Positions 1-12,222 of a stretch of 64,000 nucleotides of DNA are shown in pieces (the stretch's first letter is position 1; every line of letters starts with the position of its first letter). Under the pieces are notes generated by a model. The model was not told where the DNA came from. It saw only the letters and a program-made list of their open reading frames with translations, and did no database searches. Origin of the DNA: Steromphala cineraria. Taxonomy: Eukaryota > Mollusca > Gastropoda > Trochida > Trochidae. The DNA lies in assembly GCA_916613615.1 (NCBI GenBank), contig OU744726.1, positions 69,150,764-69,214,763 on the forward strand, read 5' to 3'. A program made the translations under genes and the position numbers.

Positions 1-1077
1 AATGTTCAATGATCATAATTATACATGATTTTTTGAATATATTTGAAAGGACGTTTGGTTTGGAATTTTAAATAAATATATTTCAAAGGGTATTTTTAGT
101 CAAGATTTATATATTTTGTTAAACAGGAAAAGATGTTAGGATGTATATAATTACACATACATGATACCTGTTTAGAAAAACATTTTTGTGAATGAATAAG
201 ATATTAAGTTTAATAGAGTATAATAGTACTTGTTGACATAAGAACTTGTATGAAGTTCATGAATGGAATTTTGAAAAGAAATGAAAGCATAAAAGGTCCT
301 CTTTTCAGTATGAATGAGATTTTAAATTTTCTGCTTTTATAATATGTCTCTCTGACAATTTCAAAAGAATACTGTTATATGTTGAATTGGCCTTTATGTC
401 TGGACCAGGCTAAATTAAAAAACTAATCAGTACATACTGATTAAAATGACGATGTCAATTATATTCTCTAAGTCGTTCACTCTTGACCATCATAGTTCTT
501 TGTTTTATTTTCTTCATCAATTTTTATGAATCTCGTTATTGGTTTAAACATATTTTATTAACAATGAATAGGATTTGGGACAAGTTTTTCAACTTAAGAT
601 ACCCACTCCTTGGTACAGTATTTACAAATCATATAAAGATGACATTATTTACTTCATTAATTTTCATGAATACTGAAAATTATTTAAATGATCTAACAAT
701 ATTTCATTCATCAAGCTAGATCATAATGCCACACACTTTGCCTACAGGCTTCAAGTATTTCAAAATAAAAATTTCTTGTTTTTATTAGTGATGCACAATT
801 TGCATTCAAAATATCTTCAGGATTGACTTTAACCTTGATATACTTATATAATGACACCACTATGAAAGATGCTTTCATTCAGATATCATTTCATAGACAT
901 GTGTGCCGGTTTGTAAAGACTTGCCATAGGGTATGTTTAACACACGACTATCAATGAACTAACCCACCATGAATAGCATGAGACTTACTTTAAGTCTCCG
1001 TAGATATTTTAATTATACAAAGTTGAATATGTTGTTACAGTGATGTTAAAAATGCTTTAGCAACATTTGCAGATCTT
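1..1077. other. Unique AT-rich non-coding stretch
   Basis: No open frame longer than 78 codons, no repeat and no recognisable motif. Base composition is strongly AT-rich, as in most of the window. I see nothing here beyond ordinary intronic or intergenic DNA. Confidence 0.6.
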
Positions 1078-1320
1078 GGAGGGGGGATTGTTCTCTTCGT
1101 GGGGGGGGGGGGAAGAGATCTTTTGACTCTCCTCACCTCCCTCTTCCCCCTTACCCCTTACCCCGATCTTCTCGCCCTTCTTTGATTTAAAATATATATA
1201 TATTAGTGACACATTACATATTGATAAGTGCATCATTTTCTTTCAGAAGGGATAGAGATTATTAAGGGGGGTTCTATAAACTCACCTCCCCTTTCCCCTT
1301 CCTCTCTCCTTTGATTTTAT
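1078..1320. repeat. Poly-G and duplicated polypyrimidine tracts
   Basis: A run of 12 G at 1101-1112 follows a G7-type run at 1080-1086, then a C/T-rich tract to about 1180 and a second, similar C/T-rich tract at about 1266-1312. Both tracts contain CTCACCTCCC followed by CTTCCCC-like runs and end in CTTTGATTT, so the second looks like a diverged duplicate of the first, about 150 bp away. The G runs could form a quadruplex. A short (TA)n run lies between the tracts at about 1192-1203. Confidence 0.6.
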
Positions 1321-2328
1321 AAAACTGAATCTTCATAAATAATACATCATTTTTCACAATTTCAAAATTTACATTTAGTCTTGCCCAGGCAAATTTGGGA
1401 TATTAAATTTGATTGTGTATATATTTCTGCATGCAAAAGAAAGATATTCTTAAAATTCACAAATTCTTGACAATTTTTTTTATATGCTTTGGGAGACGTT
1501 TTACAGTCTATGACTATCTCTACTTTCCGCATGGATGATTGCTTACCCATAGCTCCAGACAAAATTACCTTTCAATAGAGTTTCAGTGCATTGACTCGTC
1601 ATTCTGCATGTATTGCCTTTCACTCTTGGAAAAGATCGGTTTAGAGTCTTTACCATGGTAATGCCCCCTTACATCTTTTAGAAGACGGCAAAGCTATCAT
1701 AAGTCAGGATTGTATGGATGTTTTTGTATCTCTGCCTTGGCTTTTTCAACCTAGCCCGAAAATAAAAGGGTCATGTTTACTGCCTGGTTGCTCCACGATT
1801 ATTTTTTATATTACATTGTTATTTTCATCTTTTGTATTTTGAGAAGGCTTTTATATTTGCAAGGATTTTTTCAAATTATATCTTAAAATTTGATGTGTGT
1901 CAAAATTTGATAAATACTAAAACCATTTAGTATTATCTTTTGAAATGACTGGGTTGTTTGTTTAATTTGAGTGACACAATTATTACAAAATCATTAAATA
2001 TCTTTTTTTAAGAAGTTTACACTCCATTGCCGTTTGTGTTAAGAAACATGTGTTGTTTATCTAAATTTCAAAGTGAATGATGTATACTGTTTTAAGAATA
2101 ACTATTTAAGAATATATATTTATAGAAATTACATTTTTTTACATCCATTTTGAAATTAAATCATCAAAATCACAAAATCTGAGATATTTGTGTATCTATA
2201 TTTGAACCTGTTTTACATTGCAACTAATTGGTTCATTAAATTTTTTTTTTTTTTATAAAATTCAAAAATTGTAAAATAACTGCCAACTTATCAAATGCAC
2301 ATTCTTACCTCTCCCAGTAATTTCACAG
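1321..2328. other. Unique AT-rich non-coding stretch
   Basis: No convincing coding frame. The only notable item is a T homopolymer of about 15 bases near 2240. Confidence 0.55.
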
Positions 2329-2406
2329 ACATGCCCTGAAGATCATTATTACATGCCCTGAAGATCATTATTACATGCCCTGAAGATCATTATAACATGC
2401 CCTGAG
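2329..2406. repeat. 22-bp minisatellite, about 3.5 copies
   Basis: ATGCCCTGAAGATCATTATT-type units begin at 2331, 2353, 2375 and 2397, exactly 22 bp apart. The first three are near identical and the last decays after the GCCCTGA core. Confidence 0.9.
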
Positions 2407-2670
2407 TATTATTTCACATGAACTGAACAATTGTCAGGGTTCAGCGGGATGTAATCTCCAAAAGTCTGATCCTTTGTAAACCTTGTGTCTGATACATTGA
2501 AAAGCCCCGATGTCACATCTTGTGCACTTTCATAGACCATAAAGCACTATTAGAGATCATATCAGGAGACCTAGACCATCCTTCCGACCTCCCCTCAGTG
2601 CACCATAATCATCCTGTCAGTCTCCCAGCCTTTGTGAGTCCTGATTCCTATCTTCAGCTTTGAACTCCTT
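2407..2670. other. Unique, less AT-rich stretch before the satellite
   Basis: About 260 bp of more balanced composition with no repeat and no open frame of note. It could be a conserved non-coding block or an untranslated exon, but there is no direct sign of either. Confidence 0.4.
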
Positions 2671-5600
2671 GTATATTATCTGTCTCTTCCACTTCCATGA
2701 AGTTTAAGGTTTTCCTGTGTTCTTTGGGTGAATGTGAAGCTTTTCCACTGTACCTGTCTTGAAGTTTAGTCTTTTTTTTCTTGGTGTAAATATGATGCTA
2801 TTCTTGATATATTTTACTGTAACTGGTACCGGTATATTATCTGTCGCCTTCCACTTCCATGAAGTTTAAGGTTTTCCTGTGTTCTTTGGGTAAATATGAA
2901 GGTATTCCACTGTACCTGTCTTGTAGTTTAGTCTTTTTTTCTTGGTGTAAATATGATGCTATTCTTGATATATTTTACTGTAACTGGTACCGGTATATTA
3001 TCTGTCGTCTTCCACTTCCATGAAGTTTAAGGTTTTCCTGTGTTCTTTGGGTAAATATGAAGGTATTCCACTGTACCTGTCTTGTAGTTTAGTCTTTTTT
3101 TCTTGGTGTAAATATGATGCTATTCTTATATATTTTACTGTAACTGGTACCGGTATATTATCTGTCCTCGTCCACTTCCATGAAGTTTAAGGTTTTCCTG
3201 TGTTCTTTGGGTAAATATGAAGGTATTCCACTGTACCTGTCTTGTAGTTTAGTCTTTTTTTCTTGGTGTAAATATGATGCTATTCTTGATATATTTTACT
3301 GTAACTGGTACCGGTATATTATCTGTCCTCGTCCACTTCCATGAAGTTTAAGGTTTTCCTGTGTTCTTTGGGTAAATATGAAGGTATTCCACTGTACCTG
3401 TCTTGAAGTTTAGTCTTTTTTTCTTGGTGTAAATATGATGCTATTCTTGATATATTTTACTGTAACTGGTACCGGTATATTATCTGTCCTCGTCCACTTC
3501 CATGAAGTTTAAGGTTTTCCTGTGTTCTTTGGGTAAATATGAAGGTATTCCACTGTACCTGTCTTGTAGTTTAGTCTTTTTTTCTTGGTGTAAATATGAT
3601 GCTATTCTTGATATATTTTACTGTAACTGGTACCGGTATATTATCTGTCCTCGTCCACTTCCATGAAGTTTAAGGTTTTCCTGTGTTCTTTGGGTAAATA
3701 TGAAGGTATTCCACTGTACCTGTCTTGTAGTTTAGTCTTTTTTTCTTGGTGTAAATATGATGCTATTCTTGATATATTTTACTGTAACTGGTACCGGTAT
3801 ATTATCTGTCGTCTTCCACTTCCATGAAGTTTAAGGTTTTCCTGTGTTCTTTGGGTAAATATGAAGGTATTCCACTGTACCTGTCTTGTAGTTTAGTCTT
3901 TTTTTCTTGGTGTAAATATGATGCTATTCTTGATATATTTTACTGTAACTGGTACCGGTATATTATCTGTCCTCGTCCACTTCCATGAAGTTTAAGGTTT
4001 TCCTGTGTTCTTTGGGTAAATATGAAGGTATTCCACTGTACCTGTCTTGAAGTTTAGTTTTTTTTTCTTGGTGTAAATATGATGCTATTCTTGATATATT
4101 TTACTGTAACTGGTACCGGTATATTATCTGTCCTCGTCCACTTCCATGAAGTTTAAGGTTTTCCTGTGTTCTTTGGATAAATATGAAGGTATTCCACTGT
4201 ACCTGTCTTGAAGTTTAGTCTTTTTTTCTTGGTGTAAATATGATGCTATTCTTGATATATTTTACTGTAACTGGTACCGGTATATTATCTGTCCTCGTCC
4301 ACTTCCATGAAGTTTAAGGTTTTCCTGTGTTCTTTGGGTAAATATGAAGGTATTCCACTGTACCTGTCTTGAAGTTTAGTTTTTTTTTCTTGGTGTAAAT
4401 ATGATGCTATTCTTGATATATTTTACTGTAACTGGTACCGGTATATTATCTGTCGTCTTCCACTTCCATGAAGTTTAAGGTTTTCCTGTGTTCTTTGGGT
4501 AAATATGAAGGTATTCCACTGTACCTGTCTTGAAGTTTAGTCTTTTTTTCTTGGTGTAAATATGATGCTATTCTTGATATATTTTACTGTAACTGGTACC
4601 GGTATATTATCTGTCGTCTTCCACTTCCATGAAGTTTAAGGTTCTCCTGTGTTCTTTGGGTAAATATGAAGGTATTCCACTGTACCTGTCTTGTAGTTTA
4701 GTTTTTTTTTCTTGGTGTAAATATGATGCTATTCTTGATATATTTTACTGTAACTGGTACCGGTATATTATCTGTCCTCGTCCACTTCCATGAAGTTTAA
4801 GGTTTTCCTGTGTTCTTTGGGTAAATATGAAGGTATTCCACTGTACCTGTCTTGTAGTTTAATCTTTTTTTCTTGGTGTAAATATGATGCTATTCTTGAT
4901 ATATTTTACTGTAACTGGTACCGGTATATTATCTGTCGTCTTCCACTTCCATGAAGTTTAAGGTTTTCCTGTGTTCTTTGGGTAAATATGAAGGTATTCC
5001 ACTGTACCTGTCTTGTAGTTTAGTCTTTTTTTCTTGGTGTAAATATGATGCTTTTCTTGATATATTTTACTGTAACTGGTACCGGTATATTATCTGTCGT
5101 CTTCCACTTCCATGAAGTTTAAGGTTTTCCTGTGTTCTTTGGGTAAATATGAAGGTATTCCACTGTACCTGTCTTGTAGTTTAGTCTTTTTTTCTTGGTG
5201 TAAATATGATGCTATTCTTGATATATTTTACTGTAACTGGTACCGGTATATTATCTGTCCTCGTCCACTTCCATGAAGTTTAAGGTTTTCCTGTGTTCTT
5301 TGGGTAAATATGAAGGTATTCCACTGTACCTGTCTTGTAGTTTAATCTTTTTTTCTTGGTGTAAATATGATGCTATTCTTGATATATTTTACTGTAACTG
5401 GTACCGGTATATTATCTGTCGTCTTCCGCTTCCATGAAGTTTAAGGTTTTCCTGTGTTCTTTGGGTAAATATGAAGGTATTCCACTGTACCTGTCTTGTA
5501 GTTTAGTCTTTTTTTCTTGGTGTAAATATGATGCTATTCTTGATATATTTTACTGTAACTGGTACCGGTATATTATCTGTCGTCTTCCGCTTCCATGAAG

Positions 5601-7990
5601 TTTAAGGTTTTCCTGTGTTCTTTGGGTAAATATGAAGGTATTCCACTGTACCTGTCTTGTAGTTTAGTCTTTTTTTCTTGGTGTAAATATGATGCTATTC
5701 TTGATATATTTTACTGTAACTGGTACCGGTATATTATCTGTCGTCTTCCGCTTCCATGAAGTTTAAGGTTTTCCTGTGTTCTTTGGGTAAATATGAAGGT
5801 ATTCCACTGTACCTGTCTTGTAGTTTAGTTTTTTTTTCTTGGTGTAAATATGATGCTATTCTTGATATATTTTACTGTAACTGGTACCGGTATATTATCT
5901 GTCGTCTTCCGCTTCCATGAAGTTTAAGGTTTTCCTGTGTTCTTTGGGTAAATATGAAGGTATTCCACTGTACCTGTCTTGTAGTTTAGTCTTTTTTTCT
6001 TGGTGTAAATATGATGCTATTCTTGATATATTTTACTGTAACTGGTACCGGTATATTATCTGTCGTCTTCCGCTTCCATGAAGTTTAAGGTTTTCCTGTG
6101 TTCTTTGGGTAAATATGAAGGTATTCCACTGTACCTGTCTTGTAGTTTAGTCTTTTTTTCTTGGTGTAAATATGATGCTATTCTTGATATATTTTACTGT
6201 AACTGGTACCGGTATATTATCTGTCGTCTTCCGCTTCCATGAAGTTTAAGGTTTTCCTGTGTTCTTTGGGTAAATATGAAGGTATTCCACTGTACCTGTC
6301 TTGTAGTTTAGTTTTTTTTTCTTGGTGTAAATATGATGCTATTCTTGATATATTTTACTGTAACTGGTACCGGTATATTATCTGTCGTCTTCCGCTTCCA
6401 TGAAGTTTAAGGTTTTCCTGTGTTCTTTGGGTAAATATGAAGGTATTCCACTGTACCTGTCTTGAAGTTTAGTCTTTTTTTCTTGGTGTAAATATGATGC
6501 TATTCTTGATATATTTTACTGTAACTGGTACCGGTATATTATCTGTCGTCTTCCGCTTCCATGAAGTTTAAGGTTTTCCTGTGTTCTTTGGGTAAATATG
6601 AAGGTATTCCACTGTACCTGTCTTGAAGTTTAGTCTTTTTTTCTTGGTGTAAATATGATGCTATTCTTGATATATTTTACTGTAACTGGTACCGGTATAT
6701 TATCTGTCCTCGTCCACTTCCATGAAGTTTAAGGTTCTCCTGTGTTCTTTGGGTAAATATGAAGGTATTCCACTGTACCTGTCTTGTAGTTTAGTCTTTT
6801 TTTCTTGGTGTAAATATGATGCTTTTCTTGATATATTTTACTGTAACTGGTACCGGTATATTATCTGTCGTCTTCCACTTCCATGAAGTTTAAGGTTTTC
6901 CTGTGTTCTTTGGGTAAATATGAAGGTATTCCACTGTACCTGTCTTGTAGTTTAGTCTTTTTTTCTTGGTGTAAATATGATGCTATTCTTGATATATTTT
7001 ACTGTAACTGGTACCGGTTTATTATCTGTCGTCTTCCACTTCCATGAAGTTTTAGGTTTTCCTGTGTACTTTGTATAAATATGAAGCTATTCCACTGTAC
7101 CTGTATTGAAGCTTAGTCTTTTTTCTTGGTGTAAATATGATGCTATTCTTGATATATTTTACTGTAACTGGTACCGGTATATTATCTGTCCACTTCCACT
7201 TCCATGAAGTTTTAGGTTTTCCTGTGTTCTTTGGGTAAATATGAAGCTATTCCACTGTACCTGTCTTGGAGTTTAGTCTCTTTTTCTTGGTGTAAATATG
7301 ATGCTATTCTTGATATATTTTACTGTAACTGGTACCGGTATATTATCTGTCCACTTCCACTTCCATGAAGTTTAAGGTTTTCCTGTGTACTTTGTATAAA
7401 TATGAAGCTATTCCACTGTACCTGTATTGAAGCTTAGTCTTTTTTCTTGGTGTAAATATGATGCTATTCTTGATATATTTTACTGTAGCTGGTACCGGTA
7501 TATTATCTGTCGTCTTCCACTTCCATGAAGTTTAAGGTTTTCCTGTGTTCTTTGGGTAAATATGAAGCTATTCCACTGTACCTGTCTTGTAGTTTAGTCT
7601 TTTTTCTTGGTGTAAATATGATGCTATTCTTGATATATTTTACTGTAGCTGGTACCGGTATATTATCTGTCCACTTCCACTTCCATGAAGTTTAAGGTTC
7701 TCCTGTGTTCTTTGTATAAATATGAAGCTATTCCACTGTACCTGTCTTGAAGTTTAATCTTTTTTTCTTGGTGTAAATATGATGCTATTCTTGATATATT
7801 TTACTGTAACTGGTACCGGTATATTATCTGTCCTCGTCCACTTCCATGAAGTTTAAGGTTTTCTGTGTTCTTTGGGTAAATATGAAGGTATTCCACTGTA
7901 CCTGTATTGAAGTTTAATCTTTTTTCTTGGTGTAAATATGATGCTATTCCATTGCACCTGTCTTGATGTACAGGTTTTTCCTGTGTTGTT
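2671..7990. repeat. 161-bp satellite array, about 33 units
   Basis: The anchor GGTACCGGT occurs 32 times (2825, 2986, 3146, 3307 ... 7491, 7651, 7812), almost always 161 bp apart; a few units are 160 bp because of single-base deletions. One further unit at the left edge (2671-2824) lacks the anchor at its start, and the right edge decays over 7920-7990. Units differ at diagnostic sites just after CTGTC: GTCTTCCAC, CCTCGTCC, GTCTTCCGC or CCACTTCCAC. The central units are nearly identical while both edges are more diverged, as expected from unequal exchange. All frames are interrupted, so the array is not coding. Each unit carries the 8-bp palindrome TACCGGTA and a T-rich run of 6-9 bases. Confidence 0.98.
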
Positions 7991-8164
7991 GGGGTAAATA
8001 TGTAGTTTAACTGCAGGCTTTATATCTTTGTGTATTTTATTGTATGTGTATTTTATATAAATAGATGCCTCAAACCCTTTCGCCATGCTTCGTGACAACT
8101 GAATGAACTATGTAAGGTCAAGCTGCGCAAATCCATTTTCCTACCTCAAATTATCAAACGGTAT
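7991..8164. other. Flank of the satellite, unique
   Basis: Short non-repetitive AT-rich stretch between the decayed end of the 161-bp array and a MITE fragment. Nothing recognisable. Confidence 0.5.
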
Positions 8165-8342
8165 TTACACAAAAATGGCTACCAGTAGTTTTTTGCCAGT
8201 TACATGATCATTTCTTCTGGGACTACATACTATTGTGTAATAAGATGTTTGACCCTCTGAGGACAATAGTTCTGGCATTACCTAATATTCTTTTAATGTT
8301 TGAAGAAATAGAATTGAAAAAAATGTGCTACCTTTCCCTTAA
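8165..8342 (+). mobile_element. Diverged fragment of the TTAA/GGGGCAGTAGCA MITE
   Basis: Ends in GTGCTACCTTTCCCTTAA, matching the 3' terminus (CATGCTACTGCCCCTTTAA) of the better preserved copies at 15468 and 17343. Internally it keeps ACACAAAAATGGCTACCAG, a GTGTAATAAGATGTTTGAC block equivalent to GTGTAATGAGATTTTTGAC, and the A-rich stretch before the terminus. The 5' half is missing or unrecognisable. It is an old copy. Confidence 0.6.
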
Positions 8343-8374
8343 AAGTCATATGACTCAGTACGTCTATGAATTGA

Positions 8375-8510
8375 AACTGACCCCCTTCTCCCCTTACAAG
8401 CTCCCATTGCCCCATCCTATCACCTGGCATTGTCCCGCCCCACATCCCCCCCCTGTTCCTCCAGTCCAGACTCATCAACCCCCCCTCCCCCTTTGCTACC
8501 TCTATCTCTT
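8375..8510. repeat. C-rich low-complexity tract
   Basis: At least eight runs of three or more C, including CCCCCCCC near 8446 and CCCCCCC near 8480. The minus strand could form G-quadruplexes. Open frames read through it on both strands (108 codons plus, 79 codons minus) but are proline- or glycine-biased products of the composition. Confidence 0.75.
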
Positions 8511-10340
8511 CATCACCCATGTCAAACACCAAAGTCTTTCAATAAACTCCCATGGCTAACAAGTCTGAAGTTTTAATCAAGACAAGTCAGTTTATTCAGG
8601 GTCACTAGTTTCTAACTGAAAACATCCTTTTGTTTCATTCCCTTTCTTATCTTCCATTTCTTTCTGTCATGTACCATGATGTATCCTATTGTAGGTGTCC
8701 TTTCTTGTTCTGCAAATATTTGAGATCCTATATTGAGCCTCTATGAACCATATTCTTTGAAACTTTAAGACAATTTCTCATTCAAAACCTTTAAGCAGCT
8801 AGCCTGATAATCCAAGAATATTTCTTCATTGAAAACACTATTCCCTCTCAGAATTTTTTTTCACTACTAGAAGAAGCATTTATAGTGTTAAAATTGACAA
8901 TAAATATATATTCATTAGTTGTTTAAATACTTGGAAGTATTGTTGCCGTTATTGTTCCTTTAAACGAATTCTTGAATGGAAATGACTCTATCTAGTTTAC
9001 AGAAGTTTTAGGACTGTAAGGGTTGATAACAGAAAACAGCATTTGATTTTTGGAACGATAATAAGTTTGGACAACCCAAATAGAACATTTTATTTTATTT
9101 TATTGAATATTACGCCAAAATTGTAAGAGTTTGAATAGTACTAGATAGCTGCAAGTTAAGAAATCGACAGCAACCTTTGATTCTGGGAATTATGAGACAG
9201 ACCAACTCCAAACATATTGAAGTCGATATTTCAAGATGGCCGAAAATAGTCTGAGTCTAAACACATTGAAGTCAATATTTCAGCAAGATGTCTGAAGAGT
9301 TTTGAATGCTTCCAGACCAGGCAGACATATTGAAATCATTGGACACATGATGATCACATCTTGGTCAATATGGTCAGCTGACCTCAATGGTCAGATTGTC
9401 CTTGATCCGTGGTCTTAGCTTCTGTTTATTGGGAATTCCATTAAAATGTCATAAACCCTTGACCACTGCTATCTGTCTGAGAGTCCTCTTTGTCTTTGCT
9501 TATCTGGTCATCTCTTCACAGAAGTGACCACTTAAACTGGACACAAGGTCGGCTTTGTAGAGTTGCTGAGTGGTCAGTTTGAATTATTTCAAAATAAACA
9601 CTGGACCTTCTTGAAATATTGAATGTGTCTCCTTTAATCAAAATTACATTTAACTTGAGTTTGAAACTCTAGCCATAATATACAAATTGACAAGTCCTGT
9701 TTATACTTAAAAAATAATAGATGTATATTTACTTCAAATAGTTACAATCACAATTACAATTTCAAAGAAATAGATTTGTTCAATTGTGAGAAATTGACAT
9801 GAAATTGACGATTCATTTAATCTGCTAAATTAATAAATATCATATGCAAAAGGAGTGTGTTGAAATTTTTTTGACACTTTAATCAAACTAGATGTTCTTA
9901 AAACAGAATGATAACGGGCTGAGTGTGTTCTTTCATTACACTTTGAAAACTTCCTTTGAAGATGAATTCATTAAGATATGATCTTACGCCTTCATCACAT
10001 CAATGGATGTATTAAAGTAATTAAGAATGACTCGGCAGTGTCAATTTTTATTTTATCCTTGATAGTTGATAATCAGCAATTACATTTTCTTCAAATGGAA
10101 ATTATGTAAATTTTAATATTTGCAGATATTTTTTGAGTTGGTATTGTCAATTGTCTTTTTTTTATTATTTGTGTTGTGTCAATTGTCCTAGATTTTATCT
10201 TTATCTCTATGTGCAGATGATGTTCATAATTAATTTAGCTATTTTAAACAAATCGCATGTAATTAAGATTTTAGTAAACTATGTTGGAATCAAGCTCCAT
10301 ATACCGGTAGTAACAATGTTACCTTTGTATAATTAAATCT
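8511..10340. other. Unique AT-rich non-coding stretch
   Basis: Mostly unique sequence. A weak short duplication lies at about 9208-9290, where ACATATTGAAGTCGATATTTCA recurs as ACACATTGAAGTCAATATTTCA about 50 bp later. One TACCGGTA palindrome occurs near 10303. There is no plausible exon. Confidence 0.5.
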
Positions 10341-10344
10341 TGAT

Positions 10345-10858
10345 GTGCATGAGAGTTTTTAATTTACTTGGTCTCAATGGTACAATAGATTAACATTTTA
10401 CTAAATATTCTATGTCAATAAACATTAATTTGTGAGTTATTATGAAGACCTATCTTTCTTGATCTTAATGATGCAATAATTAACATGTTACTAAATAACC
10501 TGTGTTATTAAACATTAATTTGTGAGTTATTATGAAGACCTATCTTTCTTGGTCTCAATGATACAATACATTAACAACTTACTGAATATCATATGTTATT
10601 AAACATTAATTTTTTGAGTTATTATGAAGACCTATCTTTCTTGGTCTCAATGATACAATACATTAACAAGTTACTGAATATCCTATGTTATTAAACATTA
10701 ATTTTTTGAGTTATTATGAAGACCTATCTTTCTTGATCTCAATGGTACAATACACTAACATGTTACTAAATATCCTATGTTATTAAACATTAATTTGTGA
10801 GTTATTATGAAGACCTGTCTTTCTTGATATAAATGATACAATAAATTAATATTTCCAA
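10345..10858. repeat. 91-bp tandem array, 5-6 units
   Basis: The block GAGTTATTATGAAGACC recurs with GAAGACC at 10444, 10534, 10626, 10718 and 10809 (spacing 90-92 bp). Each unit also carries TCTTTCTTGGTCTCAATGA and a TTAACATGTTACTAAATA-like segment. A more diverged unit precedes the first anchor. Confidence 0.93.
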
Positions 10859-11157
10859 ATGAGTTTAAAGACTATCATTCAGGACCCAGTGATTAACCTT
10901 GAATAAGTAACAATGAAGCACTATTCTTCAACAAGAGCCAAGCAACAATAAATTCTCATGTTACTACAAGGCCCATGTGTTACAAGTCAATCTAGATATC
11001 AGACCCCATAGCATCTGACTCCCCATATCACACATCGGACATCTTTGATTGCCGTTATCACAGCCACCTGACTTATTGCCTAAGGCAAGTCTGCTCGTCA
11101 ATTGCATAATGTTGTAAATTGCCTTCAATCACCTGTATCAACTTTCCCTGCTGAGAG
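10859..11157. other. Unique non-coding stretch
   Basis: No repeat or coding signal. Composition is slightly less AT-rich than the flanks. Confidence 0.4.
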
Positions 11158-11268
11158 CCGTCCACCTGATTATATTAGACCTGCGGTCAGTTCACTGTCC
11201 ACCTGATTATATTAGCCCTGATCAGTTAACTGTCCGTCCGATTATTTTAGCCCTGGTCAGTTAAAAGG
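11158..11268. repeat. 36-bp tandem repeat, three units
   Basis: GTCCACCTGATTATATTAG-type units start at 11160, 11197 and 11232 and each ends in a variant of CCTGGTCAGTTAAC. The third reads GTCCGTCCGATTATTTTAG. Confidence 0.85.
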
Positions 11269-11640
11269 GAGGATCTATTGGCTTATGTTGGCCATCTTGA
11301 ATCTTTAGCATTATGTGTTAGCAAACCTATTGTTGTTATATCCTAGAATCCTTGAAATTTGCAATATTTTAACTTCATTTTTTTATTTAGTAAATGATGA
11401 AGACAGCATTATAAATTCAACTTAATGAGAAAATTGCAGGTAATTTAAATTGTTTTTTAATTTTTGTATCTTCCGGAAACCCCTTGTCAGTCTACTAATT
11501 CTTCCCAGTGCTGTAAATGGTAATATATATGAATTGCAATTACCATACATTATCTTAGATCCATATTGCTAAATTGTGACAACACTTTGAATTCAAAGAC
11601 ACTGCACAGAGAATGATTTCCTTAAAATCTCTACGCAAGT
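11269..11640. other. Unique non-coding stretch
   Basis: AT-rich with no recognisable feature. Confidence 0.4.
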
Positions 11641-11890
11641 TTTCAAGACAAAACCATTGCCGCCATCAAACAGAGTTCCAATGGTGATCATCTGTTCATT
11701 CTTCCACATCGGTGCAGCATTAACAGGAACTCTTTGAGGAAATCTCCCACTGGGTCGAACCTCATTTTATGCAAATGTTTCACCACATTAGGTAATTAAT
11801 TGACCGTGATGAGAACTGACCAAAAGGTGACCAAGAGTAATTAGCTAACGAGTGTAAACACTCTAATGAGTGGTCATCTCGATGGGAGGC
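11640..11890. promoter_or_regulatory. Possible enhancer: POU, homeodomain and forkhead motif cluster
   Basis: Within about 100 bp there are a perfect POU octamer ATGCAAAT (11769-11776), TAATTAATTGA (about 11793-11803), TAATTAGC (11838-11845), a forkhead core TGTAAACA (11853-11860) embedded in the palindrome GAGTGTAAACACTC, and TAATGAG (11864-11870). The preceding 130 bp is unusually high in complexity for this window. These are motif matches only; AT-rich DNA produces homeodomain cores by chance, so the octamer and the forkhead core are the more informative ones. Confidence 0.3.
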
Positions 11891-12120
11891 GATGGAAGCA
11901 CTTTGGCAAGCCTTCATGGTGGAAATGGTTTGGTTATTTAAAAGTACTAGGAAGTGTGAGATCGTTTTTGTTTCATGGTAATTGACTCCTGTGAGGGGGT
12001 CATAAAAAGACTGTTCGCAAAAGGTGTTGATGTACTGTCTATAGGGAACAAATTAGCTTTAAAAGTGTTTTTCTTTCTCAATGATGTAAGTACTGCTGAA
12101 AGGTAATTTTGGATAATGAG

Positions 12121-12222
12121 TTCTTGACCTATTTAACCCTTTCACTACTAAAGGAACTTTTGATATATTGAATACTTTTGACATATTTAACCCTTATCTA
12201 CTAAAGGAACTATTGACATATT
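12121..12222. repeat. Small tandem repeat, left part, interrupted by a mobile element
   Basis: Units of the type TTTAACCCTTATCTACTAAAGGAAC followed by TTTTGACATA occur at about 12131 and 12186. The same unit resumes at 12655-12728 (CTACTTAAGGAACTTTTGAC, TTAACCCTTATCTACTTAAGG). The array is therefore split by the intervening 427-bp insertion. Confidence 0.8.

Noticed and set aside
8233..8559. 108-codon plus frame and 79-codon minus frame
   Set aside because: Both exist because of the C-rich tract and the adjoining MITE fragment; the products are proline- or glycine-biased low-complexity sequence.
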